Assembly (NCBI GenBank): GCA_018398765.1
Contig: JAHBMJ010001221.1
Location: 1 to 10,000, forward strand
Length of the DNA stretch: 10,000 nt
Source: Chromera velia
Lineage: Eukaryota; Sar; Chromeraceae
Reading direction: 5' to 3'
Part shown: positions 1 to 6,742 of the stretch, in pieces
How positions within the stretch are numbered: position 1 is the first letter of the stretch
Layout of the letters: every line of letters starts with the position of its first letter
Notes under the pieces: generated by a model
What the model saw: the letters and a program-made list of their open reading frames with translations, nothing else
What the model was told of the DNA's origin: nothing
The model's database searches: none
Program-made: the position numbers and the translations under genes

Positions 1-715
1 CAGTTTTATTTCTGTATAGAGAACCATAAGATTAACTGGACTGTCCTTGACTGGACTCTCTAGTTCATTACAAAACAAGTTTGCACCTTAAATCAGGTGC
101 AAAATAAGGTGCACCGTTTACCATATGACAACTAGGTTTCTAGGGTTGATTTCTAGTGTTTCTAACGGCCAAAAGGCGCCTCAATCAAGGCCTAAAAGCT
201 TTTTATGATATAGGTTTGCTACATTGATTTTTACTATGCGAAACAACTTAAAATATCACTAGAAATATCAGTGAAAAGGCGATAAAAAGCAAAAATAAAA
301 AATATGAGAATTAAAGACTATATATCTCTGACTGTCTTATGACTTCGGTCTTTTTCTAGGTTTCTTTTCTCAATTTAAGCAACGTTTTTCACCTGTCCAA
401 TGTTTGAATATGTTTGGCGCCGGTTGCGTGCTACACTGTAGTCCAGTTCTGTCCCTATACGGTCCATAAAACCTTCAAACTGCATGATGCCCCTTTGGAG
501 CAAACTCATGAAGAAAGCAAGCACAAATGGTGCATTTTCATGAAAAAGAAAAAGAAGAAAGAATGAAACAAAAGAAGGCTTTTTTTAATTTGCATTTTTC
601 CTCTGAGCAAGGGCAAGTGAGGATAAGTGAGGGCCTGATCTCAAGGCTCAGAGCCCAACCCCGTCATCCCTAGCTCTCTTCTTCACTCACCCCCTAGCTC
701 ACCCCCCCACACAAA
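1..715. other. AT-rich spacer, no gene seen
   Basis: No convincing coding frame on either strand. The stretch holds an inverted TTTGCACCT/AGGTGCAAA pair near 80-103, AT-rich sequence around 240-320, an A/G-rich run at about 540-580 and a C-rich run at 690-710 that leads into the purine tract beginning near 723. It could include promoter or 5' untranslated sequence for something on the right, but nothing in it decides this. Confidence 0.5.
80..115. repeat. TTTGCACCT / AGGTGCAAA inverted repeat plus GGTGCACC palindrome
   Basis: TTTGCACCT at 80-88 is followed by its exact reverse complement AGGTGCAAA at 95-103, with a six-base spacer. Immediately after comes the self-complementary GGTGCACC at 108-115. 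The segment from 92 resembles the cluster at 2123-2143, so this looks like a dispersed repeat family rather than an isolated hairpin. Confidence 0.6.
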
Positions 716-793
716 ATGACAACGGAGGACAAAAAAGAGGAAGAAGAGAAAGAAGAAGAGGAGAAAGAAGAGGAGAGAGTAGGCTCCTTGTAG
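716..793 (+). other. Purine-rich tract with short Glu/Lys-rich frame
   Basis: From about 723 to 782 the plus strand is almost entirely A and G. An ATG at 716 opens a 25-codon frame, nearly all Glu and Lys after the first four residues, that stops at 791. A donor-like AGA|GTAGGC falls at 779 in phase 0, so this could be a first coding exon. An acceptor-like TTTCTTCCCTAG follows near 856, but the frame entered there closes quickly. A simple polypurine repeat is equally likely. Confidence 0.25.
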
Positions 794-1015
794 ACTTTGT
801 CTCACTCAAAGTCCGACTTGAAAGTCGACCTCAGTATGTCGTCTTTCTTCCCTAGAAACTCCTCTCATTTGATACGGGCTGGTTGGGGTGGAGTGGAGGC
901 TTTGGCTTTGGCTTTTGATTTGGGTTTGGCTTTGAAGAATAAGAAAAATACGGACAGAGTCGGACAGGTGCGATTCCTAACCCCAGACCCTCTTCTTTTG
1001 ACTGACCCAGCTTAA

Positions 1016-2011
1016 TTCATGATGTCCATCCAGACTAGCTTGTCTTTTCATGCCCTCCTGAGCCACCTGCAAGGACCTATACGGCTAGTACAAGTAGTTT
1101 TTCCATCTTCAGATCCAAAAAAAGGCTCTCCCTACTCTTCAACAACTCCTCTTTTGTTTGTTGGCATTTGTTTGAAGCCGTCTATCTGGATAGGGCCCCA
1201 GTTTATGAAATTAAAAAATGATTAACTGCAGTGACTGGTATACAAGACCGGTATGACTGACGACTCGCGAACGAAGGGGTGAACGCCCCTAGGAAAGCTG
1301 CAATTCCATCTACAGACGGACTTCAAACCCTCTGGAAGTACCAAACGTAACGAGAAGCCGTGGTATGACAGAAAGTCAGATATAGATCTGTATATGAGCA
1401 TGCAAACTTAACGAAACTTGACGAGCCATCAGCAGACGGAAGTGACGAATGGTTCCACTCTCTAAGGCAAAGCAGCAAATTGAATGATCAAACTAATTAT
1501 ACTCTTACTGACCAAGATAGATCAAGCCCGCCAATCATAAAGAGCACCCGGCACCAGGTTTCAAAAGTCCTTACCTACAACCGAGAGGGAGAGTATCAAG
1601 GTACCTTCGCGTATGCATATTCCCATGTGTGTGCCGTTTCTGCTTCTCTTCATCCTCGGATTGCTAATAAAGGTCGAGGAAGCTGTTTTCCTCCCGGCAA
1701 ACCGTTTGGCATTGTGCTATTGCTATGCAAACGGACTCAGTCTGCTTACTCAGCTTCTTGACTCAAACCTGTTGTTCTGGTCCTTTTACCCTCGTCCGCT
1801 CCGCGTTGCTATGCGTGTACATGCAGTCGTTTCTGTTGCATAAGGCAGCCCATAAAACAGTTCTCATGCTGCAAAGAGAAGAGGTATTCATACTCCAATA
1901 GACCTAATTGATTTCATGCAGCGCATGCGTTGCGTTCTGAATCAGTGACCTCTGTATGTAGCCGATTTTAAATTTATCTCAAAAATCAGCTGCATATGAT
2001 TGGATTTGTTC
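1016..2011. other. Spacer without a supported gene
   Basis: Several frames of 68-93 codons are open here, but most lack an ATG at a sensible place, have no recognisable domain and are not linked by clear splice sites. A small hairpin AGGGG...CCCCT lies near 1275-1292, and the octamer CAGACGGA occurs near 1313 and again near 1433. I see nothing else of note. Confidence 0.4.
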
Positions 2012-2082
2012 CACGCACCGCGGCCTGGCAACACGCGCGTTTGGGACCGCGGGGAGCCGCAGGGGCGGGGCCACAGCGCGTT
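2012..2082. other. CpG-rich island with GC-box-like motif
   Basis: A sharp GC-rich, CpG-dense block in otherwise AT-rich DNA, containing CCGCGG-type sites, an ACGCGCGT palindrome and GGGGCGGGGC at 2062-2071. A TATAAAATA lies about 60 bases further on at 2130-2138. This arrangement resembles a promoter, but the TATA-like string is itself part of a decayed repeat (2123-2143), so the resemblance may be accidental. Confidence 0.25.
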
Positions 2083-2122
2083 GCATGGCCATGATGCTGA
2101 CACTTTTCAACTAATTCCATTC

Positions 2123-2216
2123 AATCAGGTATAAAATAGGTGTATCAGGTACATCTGGTGCAAAACAGGCATCTGGTGCAACTTTTTGGTTTGCACCTTT
2201 TCTGAGGTACACCTTT
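2123..2216. repeat. GGTGCA-type repeat cluster
   Basis: CATCTGGTGCAA occurs twice as an exact direct repeat (2152-2163 and 2170-2181, period 18). GGTGCAA at 2175-2181 is inverted as TTGCACC at 2191-2197. AATCAGGTATAAAATAGGTG at 2123-2142 aligns with AATCAGGTGCAAAATAAGGTG at 91-111, with only a few differences. It is the second copy of the family seen at 80-115. Confidence 0.6.
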
Positions 2217-2429
2217 TCCAAGCCTTAACGCGTTGGACTGTCTCCCTGTCTGCAAGTCAGACATGGATGCATTAGATGCCTTTCAATTGCGCTTTGTCCG
2301 TTAGGCTTTGAATCTGTCTCTCTCCTCTTTATGTGTACCTACTCTGTGTGCTGTCGGTCTACTTCCTGCATGTATGTACGTGTCGATAAGACTTGTGGGG
2401 TATTTGACTAACTTAAAATATATTAACCG

Positions 2430-3203
2430 ATGCCCATGGGTGCCTGGTTGGCTTTAATGAATGGTGATTGCCCTTCCTCTATGATGCACGCACAAAAATT
2501 GATTGGGTTGACCGGATTGGAAGAATTTGTGAATGTTAATCCAACCATCAAGAGAAGGAAGAAAGCCACCAAAGTTGGCCGTCTCCTTCTCTTAAGAGTT
2601 ACTGTAGTGATCAACCGGAAAGTTGATGAATGGATTGATGCTTATCTAGAAAGGGCCGCTTCACGGGGGGCGGTTTTACAGTTTGGCAAAGGCGTCAGAC
2701 CGAATGTGTTCCAAACGTTTTATCCTACTGCCCAACGTTCGTCTCTCCTCTTCCTTTCCTCTACTTTTCCCTCATTCCGTTCGTCCCTCTGTAACGGTTT
2801 CGTTTCCCTCCCTCGCGCTACGATCTGGTCCTCAGGCCCTTTTTCAGCTTTGCTGTATATGTTGCTCGGTGGTCGCCCCCATACACCTTACAGAGGGCTG
2901 GAAGACGCGGTTTGCCCTGCATGCAGGGGCAAAGCAGACGATCTGCTGCACCGACTGACTGAATGCACAGAAACAAGAGCAGATCGAGAGGCTCTGAATG
3001 CAATTGTAACCGAAATTGAAGCCAAATTAGATAGAGCCTAAGAAAGAGAGAGAAAGTGGTTGCTATCGAAAGACTCCACCCCTCTAAAACACGCCATGCA
3101 AAGCGAATTATTGGCACGAATGAAGGTCACTCTGGTACTCAGACACTCACCCATACCGGCCCTGCGACTCTTGCGAAACATTTGTCTGCACCCTCCATCG
3201 TAA
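2430..3203 (+). pseudogene. Decayed non-LTR retrotransposon C-terminal region (CX2CX8HX4C knuckle)
   Basis: An ATG at 2430 opens a 203-codon frame to TAA at 3039. The same frame then stays open for another 53 codons to TAA at 3201, and the sequence on both sides of the first stop looks coding (RNY-biased codons, helical, charged). Near residues 163-180 is C-PA-C-(8)-H-(4)-C followed by TRADREAL. This spacing and the trailing Arg-rich helix are typical of the zinc knuckle after the reverse transcriptase domain in LINE-type elements. No YADD or other polymerase motif is visible upstream; an in-frame TAA lies two codons before the ATG. The region 2741-2835 is pyrimidine-rich and ends in CCTCAG, so an intron there is possible (an acceptor at 2836 would need phase 1 from a donor such as C|GTTCGT near 2736). 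I infer a 5'-truncated, inactive copy. A host gene with a zinc knuckle is the alternative. Confidence 0.45.
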
Positions 3204-3350
3204 GGCCTGCAATCCGATGCATGTGATGGTTACTTACCCCTCTGCCCGTCTCACCTTTTGAATGTTCTTTTTCCATCTCCTAAGTACATCTCCCGTCCTC
3301 CCTCTCCACTGGTTTTCCTGTCTGCCTCTACTGCCTGAGAGTCTCTGTTA

Positions 3351-3447
3351 CAGTCGTCGTACTAAGTCTTCTTCCACAGAAGGGAAACGACATCAGCGAT
3401 TGAGAAAGCATCTTCTAGATGCAGGGTGTTTAGAGTTGCAAGAATGA
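3351..3447 (+). other. Possible terminal exon or 3' untranslated part of the element
   Basis: A long pyrimidine tract ending in CTGTTACAG at about 3349 is followed by a frame ending GKRHQRLRKHLLDAGCLELQ then Glu and TGA at 3445. AATAAA follows about 40 bases later. This would suit a last exon of a plus-strand transcript, possibly the same one as the knuckle-containing frame. It could also be non-coding 3' sequence of the retroelement. No family is recognised. Confidence 0.25.
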
Positions 3448-3487
3448 AACCCCCTCCCATTGTATGATGCAGGTCTAGCAAAGGGGC

Positions 3488-3493
3488 AATAAA
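3488..3493 (+). terminator. AATAAA polyadenylation-like signal
   Basis: The canonical hexamer lies downstream of the plus-strand frames ending at 3203 and 3447 and upstream of the AT-rich microsatellite at 3538. Its position suits the 3' end of a plus-strand transcript, but the hexamer is short and the use of this signal in the host is unknown. Confidence 0.3.
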
Positions 3494-3537
3494 GCATTGT
3501 TCTAGACTCGTGCATTGCATGATGGCCTATAGACCAA

Positions 3538-3593
3538 TTAATAATAATGATTAATAATAAGAATCATGATGATGATGATGATGATGATGATAA
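3538..3593. repeat. (TAA)n followed by (ATG)8 microsatellite
   Basis: Imperfect TAA/AAT units at about 3538-3561 pass into a perfect run of eight ATG units at 3566-3590. Some LINE clades end in short tandem repeats rather than poly(A), so this could mark the 3' end of the retroelement remnant to its left. It could equally be an unrelated microsatellite. Confidence 0.8.
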
Positions 3594-3642
3594 TAGAAGA
3601 CTTACCCCCTAGCCTCTGTTAGGCTCAGGTGGTCCGTTTATC

Positions 3643-3658
3643 CATGCATTCATGCATA
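3643..3658. repeat. CATGCATT/CATGCATA direct repeat
   Basis: Two adjacent 8-base units differing only in the last base, each containing the self-complementary ATGCAT. GCATGC/ATGCAT strings recur through the window (for example near 1923, 2919, 5163, 8299 and 9926). Confidence 0.5.
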
Positions 3659-3700
3659 GGGTGTTTGATCGATCGATTATTCTAGATCAAACGCATGCTC

Positions 3701-3930
3701 TCAATTCTCCACCTCTCTCAAGCACCTCATTATTGCTTCAAACCTCTGCCGCAGCTTATGATTAAGCATCAAGAAGCAGCTCTCAAAGGCTTCTACCTCT
3801 GCTGGGCCCGCCCCTTTAACCTTAGAGATTGCTGCCACTCTTTGCGCAGCGGTAACCCTGTTAAAAAGAGAGAGACCATCCTTCACTTCTCTCACTACCG
3901 CTTTCAATGCTGCTTGCTCCTCTCTCCTCC
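3701..3930 (-). CDS. Coding-like terminal exon of an unrecognised minus-strand gene
   Basis: After an acceptor-like CATCATCATAG (AG at 3932-3931 on the minus strand) the frame encodes 75 residues and ends at TGA (3703-3701). The sequence starts near EEQAALKAVVREVKDGLSLF and ends LREVEN. It is helical and charged, with RNY-biased codons on this strand, while the overlapping plus frame looks non-biological. The exon enters in phase 1. A donor CAAG|GTAAGG at 5014 closes a possible first exon in phase 1, so the two would join in frame across a 1,077-base intron to give about 140 residues; other exons could lie between. No domain is recognised. The gene would converge on the plus-strand remnant ending near 3493. 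Confidence 0.4.
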
Positions 3931-4149
3931 CTATGATGATGATGTAAAGGGTTGAATTTTAGTCTAAGACCGAACTGTCACTAAAGCGTAAGTCACTCTC
4001 AGGTAATACTATACATGATACCATGCATAGTCCATAATATTAAACTCAACAGCAGGACATGTCAAACCTGCCTGGAACCATGTGGCCTATGATGTGGGGG
4101 GAGAGACTTGACTCAAAGACCACTGGCAAAACCATACAGTTGCATACGT

Positions 4150-4218
4150 ACTAGTAGTAATAATAGTAGTAGTAGCAGCAGTAGTAGTAGACTTAGTACT
4201 AAACTACTACTAGTAGTT
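4150..4218. repeat. (TAG)n/(CTA)n microsatellite forming a palindrome
   Basis: TAG/CAG units run to 4190. After a centre TTAGTACTAA (4193-4202, itself self-complementary) CTA units follow. AGTAGTAG at 4183-4190 pairs exactly with CTACTACT at 4204-4211, so the tract is a near-perfect palindrome of roughly 30 bases. Confidence 0.7.
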
Positions 4219-4559
4219 GGATACACATATGTTCGAGTCATTCTGAGTCTACATATACGTTCTATAGTATACGTTTAGGCATATGCATGTCTTATCCCAC
4301 CCAATTGAGAGCTAATCTAAAAAGAAAACTCTGAATTTGAATCTCCGATTAAAAATTTAGACTCCCGATTATTACTAATTATATATATATCAAGCGCAAC
4401 TCAATTTGGCAAACCCATACAGCCAATTACGTTTGCGATTGCAAATGTAAAAAATATTTTTATCACGGAAACAGTTTTTTTAGACTTACAACATGTTTCT
4501 GATAATATTTGTAAAGTCTGTATAAATTTTCAAGTTCGTACGCGTGACCGATTACGTTT

Positions 4560-4632
4560 GCAAAAAATATGAAAATTCAAAGTCAGGCGGTCCCAGAAAA
4601 CGAATCTTGACTTTGAATTTTCATATTTTTGC
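4560..4632. repeat. Near-perfect 26/25-base inverted repeat
   Basis: The left arm at 4560-4585 and the right arm at 4608-4632 are reverse complements except for one extra A in the left arm, with a 22-base spacer. In either strand's RNA this would fold into a long hairpin. The arm sequence is A/T-rich (core ATGAAAATTCAAAGTCA). It could be a small MITE-like insertion, a hairpin remnant of a larger element, or a structured RNA. No target duplication is obvious. Confidence 0.8.
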
Positions 4633-5014
4633 ATGCCGGGGGCGAGTGGGGTGCTTTTTGCCCCCCTAAAGCAGCGCATTTCCGCAAAAAGCTCGTTTTG
4701 ATAATTAGTAAGGAGTTAGAAGCTGAAACTTTGTGTAAGAAGACGTTGAAATGATAGAAAAAGAACTATGAAACAGATTTTTTATATTATTTCTAGAAAC
4801 GTAGGCTTCCATTAAGTACCTCGTAATAGTGAGAGGCGAGAGACAAGCAGCTTCAGCAGAAAGGTTGTGGGTAAGCCACAGTAGGTCGACAAGAGACGAG
4901 GACGGTCGACAGTGGGCGGGTGGGTGGGTCTATGGTGGTTGAAGCGAAAGACAAGGACAAAGACTAGGGGCACCATTTTTAGGGGGATGCGCCAGGGGCG
5001 ATAGATCACCTTAC

Positions 5015-5207
5015 CTTGGGAGACGTCTCTTCGGAGACGGCCCACCACTACCGCCATGTTCTGGGACGGGGGGGGGGGTCCTCTGCGGCGCGCCCCCTTT
5101 GCCACCACCACGAAGTTGGGGGACGGTACATATAGGCTGTCAGGGGCGATTATGCCAATGCCTGCATGCCCTCGCGGCCCGTGCGCGGTCCGCGACCTAT
5201 ATGCCAT
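5015..5207 (-). CDS. Possible first exon of the minus-strand gene ending at 3701
   Basis: An ATG at 5207 opens a frame of 64 codons plus one base, ending at a strong donor CAAG|GTAAGG (GT at 5014-5013). It includes HAGIGIIAPDSLYVPSPNF, a Pro run from the G11 tract on the plus strand, and RLRRDVSQ. The phase (1) matches the exon at 3701-3930. Against it: an overlapping plus-strand frame (5056-5304) has somewhat better codon bias, and a G11 homopolymer inside a coding exon is unusual. No family is recognised. Confidence 0.25.
5024..5039 (+). other. C(TTCG)G tetraloop hairpin
   Basis: CGTCTC (5024-5029) and GAGACG (5034-5039) enclose TTCG, the exceptionally stable UUCG tetraloop with its preferred C-G closing pair when read as plus-strand RNA. 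TGGG (5017-5020) and CCCA (5041-5044) extend it beyond a small internal loop. Whether the plus strand is transcribed here is unknown. Confidence 0.5.
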
Positions 5208-5251
5208 GAATAGCCATAAAGCTGATTGGGGTGTCACAAATCGTGATATCA

Positions 5252-5299
5252 GTCTGACCCTAGGTCTGACCCGTAGTCTATCCCTAAGTCTGACTCATA
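5252..5299 (+). repeat. Four tandem copies of a 12-base repeat
   Basis: Units GTCTGACCCTAG, GTCTGACCCGTA, GTCTATCCCTAA and GTCTGACTCATA follow each other without gaps at 5252, 5264, 5276 and 5288. Because 12 is a multiple of three, the plus frame open at 5056-5304 reads a repeated Leu-Thr/Ser-rich tetrapeptide here and stops just after the array. Confidence 0.8.
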
Positions 5300-5359
5300 C
5301 ATAAGATAATGAAAGACAATGATAATGATAATCAAATTATTTGAAATAATTATTTGGTG

Positions 5360-5430
5360 AAATATCATCAAATATCTTAAAATATCTTGAAATATCACAA
5401 ATATCCCCAAATATCTTCAAATATCTGGAT
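5360..5430. repeat. Phased 10-base AAATATC array
   Basis: AAATATC begins at 5360, 5370, 5380, 5390, 5399, 5409 and 5419, seven copies at one helical turn each with a single one-base slip, followed by inverted ATATTT/ATATC elements to about 5475. Three bases of each unit vary freely while the AAATATC core is kept. Confidence 0.8.
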
Positions 5431-5477
5431 ATTTAGATATTTTATAATCAAATATATTAGATATATGGATATTTCAG

Positions 5478-5756
5478 TTTGCTATTCCTCATAGATGCCG
5501 CCGGAGTCCTTGTTATTTGTCTGTTAAATGTAGCGACCATAAACCCTGTGTATATGATTCGTGTATTCGATGTGTTGATGACTTCATGCATAGACTTTCT
5601 TCATGTGCCAAGTGGCTGGATAAAAAGGAATTTCTGCATTGCCTGGCTGAGCTGGAATCCATTGATTCCAATGATTGTAACTGTCCACTCCCCGGTACAA
5701 GTACATCTGAACTTTTTATCCGTGATGTCATCCGATCACTTTTCATCCGATGCTAG
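5478..5756 (+). CDS. Cys-rich coding-like frame, unrecognised
   Basis: After an acceptor-like GGATATTTCAG (AG at 5476-5477) a frame of 92 codons runs to TAG at 5754. The first third is Cys-rich with spacing C-x4-C-x5-C-x5-C-x4-C-x2-C, suggestive of a zinc-binding fold. An amphipathic helix around CAKWLDKKEFLHCLAELES follows, then a Cys-Asn-Cys-Pro turn and a helical end. Codon choice fits coding on this strand better than in the overlapping frames. There is no ATG at the left edge, so it would be an internal or terminal exon, or a fragment of a mobile element; I cannot link it in phase to the frame at 5056-5304. An AATAAA lies at 5930. No family is recognised. Confidence 0.35.
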   Translation, partial: FAIPHRCRRSPCYLSVKCSDHKPCVYDSCIRCVDDFMHRLSSCAKWLDKKEFLHCLAELESIDSNDCNCPLPGTSTSELFIRDVIRSLFIRC

Positions 5757-6030
5757 ATCCGATCGGTATTGCCTAGCATATCGCCGATAATTATTTCTAA
5801 TGTGAATATAAATCTAAATTTAAATAGACTGAGCTTCTGCTACTTTCTATGTAGGATAGTTAATTAGTTTAGTTATAACTGACTTAATTAACGACCTATT
5901 CAAAAACTAATTAAAAAATATTTTTTTTAAATAAAGTCTAGAGGGCAAAAAAAAACTTTAAGAAAAAAAAACTTTAAAACTTTAGTGTCCACTCCTAGAC
6001 TCTACTCCATTACTTTGCTTAAGGACAATT
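5757..6030. other. AT-rich spacer with AATAAA and A9CTTTAA repeat
   Basis: AATAAA at 5930-5935 could serve the plus-strand frame ending at 5756. A nine-A run followed by CTTTAA occurs twice, at 5947-5961 and 5963-5977 (period 16). ATCCGAT occurs three times around 5729-5763. No gene is visible. Confidence 0.4.
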
Positions 6031-6060
6031 CCAAATTGCTCCAAATTACTTCAAATTACT
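6031..6060. repeat. Three 10-base CCAAATTACT units
   Basis: CCAAATTGCT, CCAAATTACT and TCAAATTACT are perfectly tandem. Further AAATTACT or GATTACT copies follow irregularly to about 6118. Like the array at 5360, the unit is ten bases and A/T-rich. Confidence 0.7.
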
Positions 6061-6446
6061 CACTAGATTACTAAGCAAAACTATAAATTACTAAGCTAAA
6101 TAATAGCCTAAATTACTGGAACTTGCAGGGTAGAAGCCTTGATTATAATTACTAACTTAAACATATGGGGGAGAAGTGAAATTCATATGTTGGAGTTAAT
6201 TGAAGTACATACATCACGATGAAAACCATCCTTAAAATTAATATTGACCAATAAATATGTTTAGAACCAGCGAGTGTTTTGAACACTAGTTCGCGAATAT
6301 CCATTCATCCTTAAAGTTTCACTCGCAGCAAAGAAAGCCAGTGGCAAAGGAATACTTGAGCGAGGGAGCAGCTGCGCGTCCACGCCCAATGCACCGAAGC
6401 CATTCGATCTGTGCATGCAGACCGTGAGCGGAAGCTGCGTTAATTG
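6061..6446. other. Spacer without a supported gene
   Basis: AT-rich to about 6260, then moderately GC-rich. AGTGTT/AACACT forms a short inverted repeat at 6273-6287, next to the palindrome TTCGCGAA at 6290-6297. No polyadenylation hexamer for the minus-strand gene is seen here. Confidence 0.4.
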
Positions 6447-6659
6447 CTACCGGGAAGAGCCCAAACAGCAAGGGGCGGCAGTGCGTTTCCCTGACGGTCC
6501 TCGCCTCTGAAATCGAGGAGGTGGGGACGGGACCGCAACGAGAGGGCGGAATGGGGGGGACCCCGGTAGCTTCGTGAAGGGCCCCGGCACTGTCGCCTCG
6601 GAAGGTCCCGGGGACTCTGGTCGGGCCCCGGCTGGCACTGGGCCTCTCGCCTTCTCATT
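6447..6659 (-). CDS. Possible alternative last exon of the minus-strand coiled-coil gene
   Basis: Two codons before the TGA at 6745-6743 the large last exon contains CGA|GTATGA. Splicing there in phase 0 to the acceptor TTTGACACAG|AAT (exon start 6659) removes 89 bases including that TGA. The reading then continues for 70 residues from NEKARGPVPAG to CLGSSR and a TAG at 6447. The intron would have a good pyrimidine tract (TCCGTCTCCCTTTTTCAACC). The region is Pro/Gly-rich and open in more than one frame, so this is a hypothesis only. Confidence 0.3.
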   Translation of the reverse strand, partial: NEKARGPVPAGARPESPGPSEATVPGPFTKLPGSPPFRPLVAVPSPPPRFQRRGPSGKRTAAPCCLGSSR

Positions 6660-6742
6660 CTGTGTCAAATTCGGGCCGAGGTTGAAAAAGGGAGACGGAC
6701 TTGAACTGTGAGTGACTGGGGTTGTGCGATGGGGAGAGGGCA

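Larger units (their letters stand above)
3961..4800. other. AT-rich spacer or intron with repeats
   Basis: No coding frame of interest on either strand. It holds the TAG/CTA palindrome (4150-4218), a short AT run near 4380, ATTACGTTTGC twice (4426-4436 and 4551-4561) and the large inverted repeat at 4560-4632. If the minus-strand exons at 5015-5207 and 3701-3930 belong together, this is intronic. Confidence 0.5.

Noticed and set aside
797-1015. 72-codon plus frame with GGCTTT repeats and a CAG|GTGCGA donor-like end
   Set aside because: Its first true ATG is at 836 and its phase does not fit the preceding candidate exon at 716. The Leu/Ala run comes from the short GGCTTT repeat, so no gene is claimed.
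1480-1843. Two overlapping plus frames of 93 and 76 codons
   Set aside because: The longer one begins at TTG rather than ATG, neither shows a domain, and composition does not favour one frame over the other.
2423-2614. Minus frame opposite the knuckle-containing frame
   Set aside because: It looks like an antisense shadow of the plus frame, which has the better codon bias and the recognisable motif.
5008-5020. CTTACCT near an ATTTTTAG, resembling U1 snRNA 5' end and Sm-site strings
   Set aside because: The order is wrong (Sm-like string upstream of the U1-like string), and the CTTACCT is more simply the reverse complement of a minus-strand splice donor.
5056-5304. Plus frame of 82 codons opposite the candidate minus exon
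   Set aside because: Codon bias is slightly better than on the minus strand, but it has a G11 homopolymer near its start, no phase-compatible donor to the Cys-rich exon apart from a weak GGT|GTCACA, and no recognised domain. Left undecided and not annotated.
5513-5746. Ser-rich minus frame of 77 codons opposite the Cys-rich frame
   Set aside because: No ATG or clear splice sites. Codon bias favours the plus strand.
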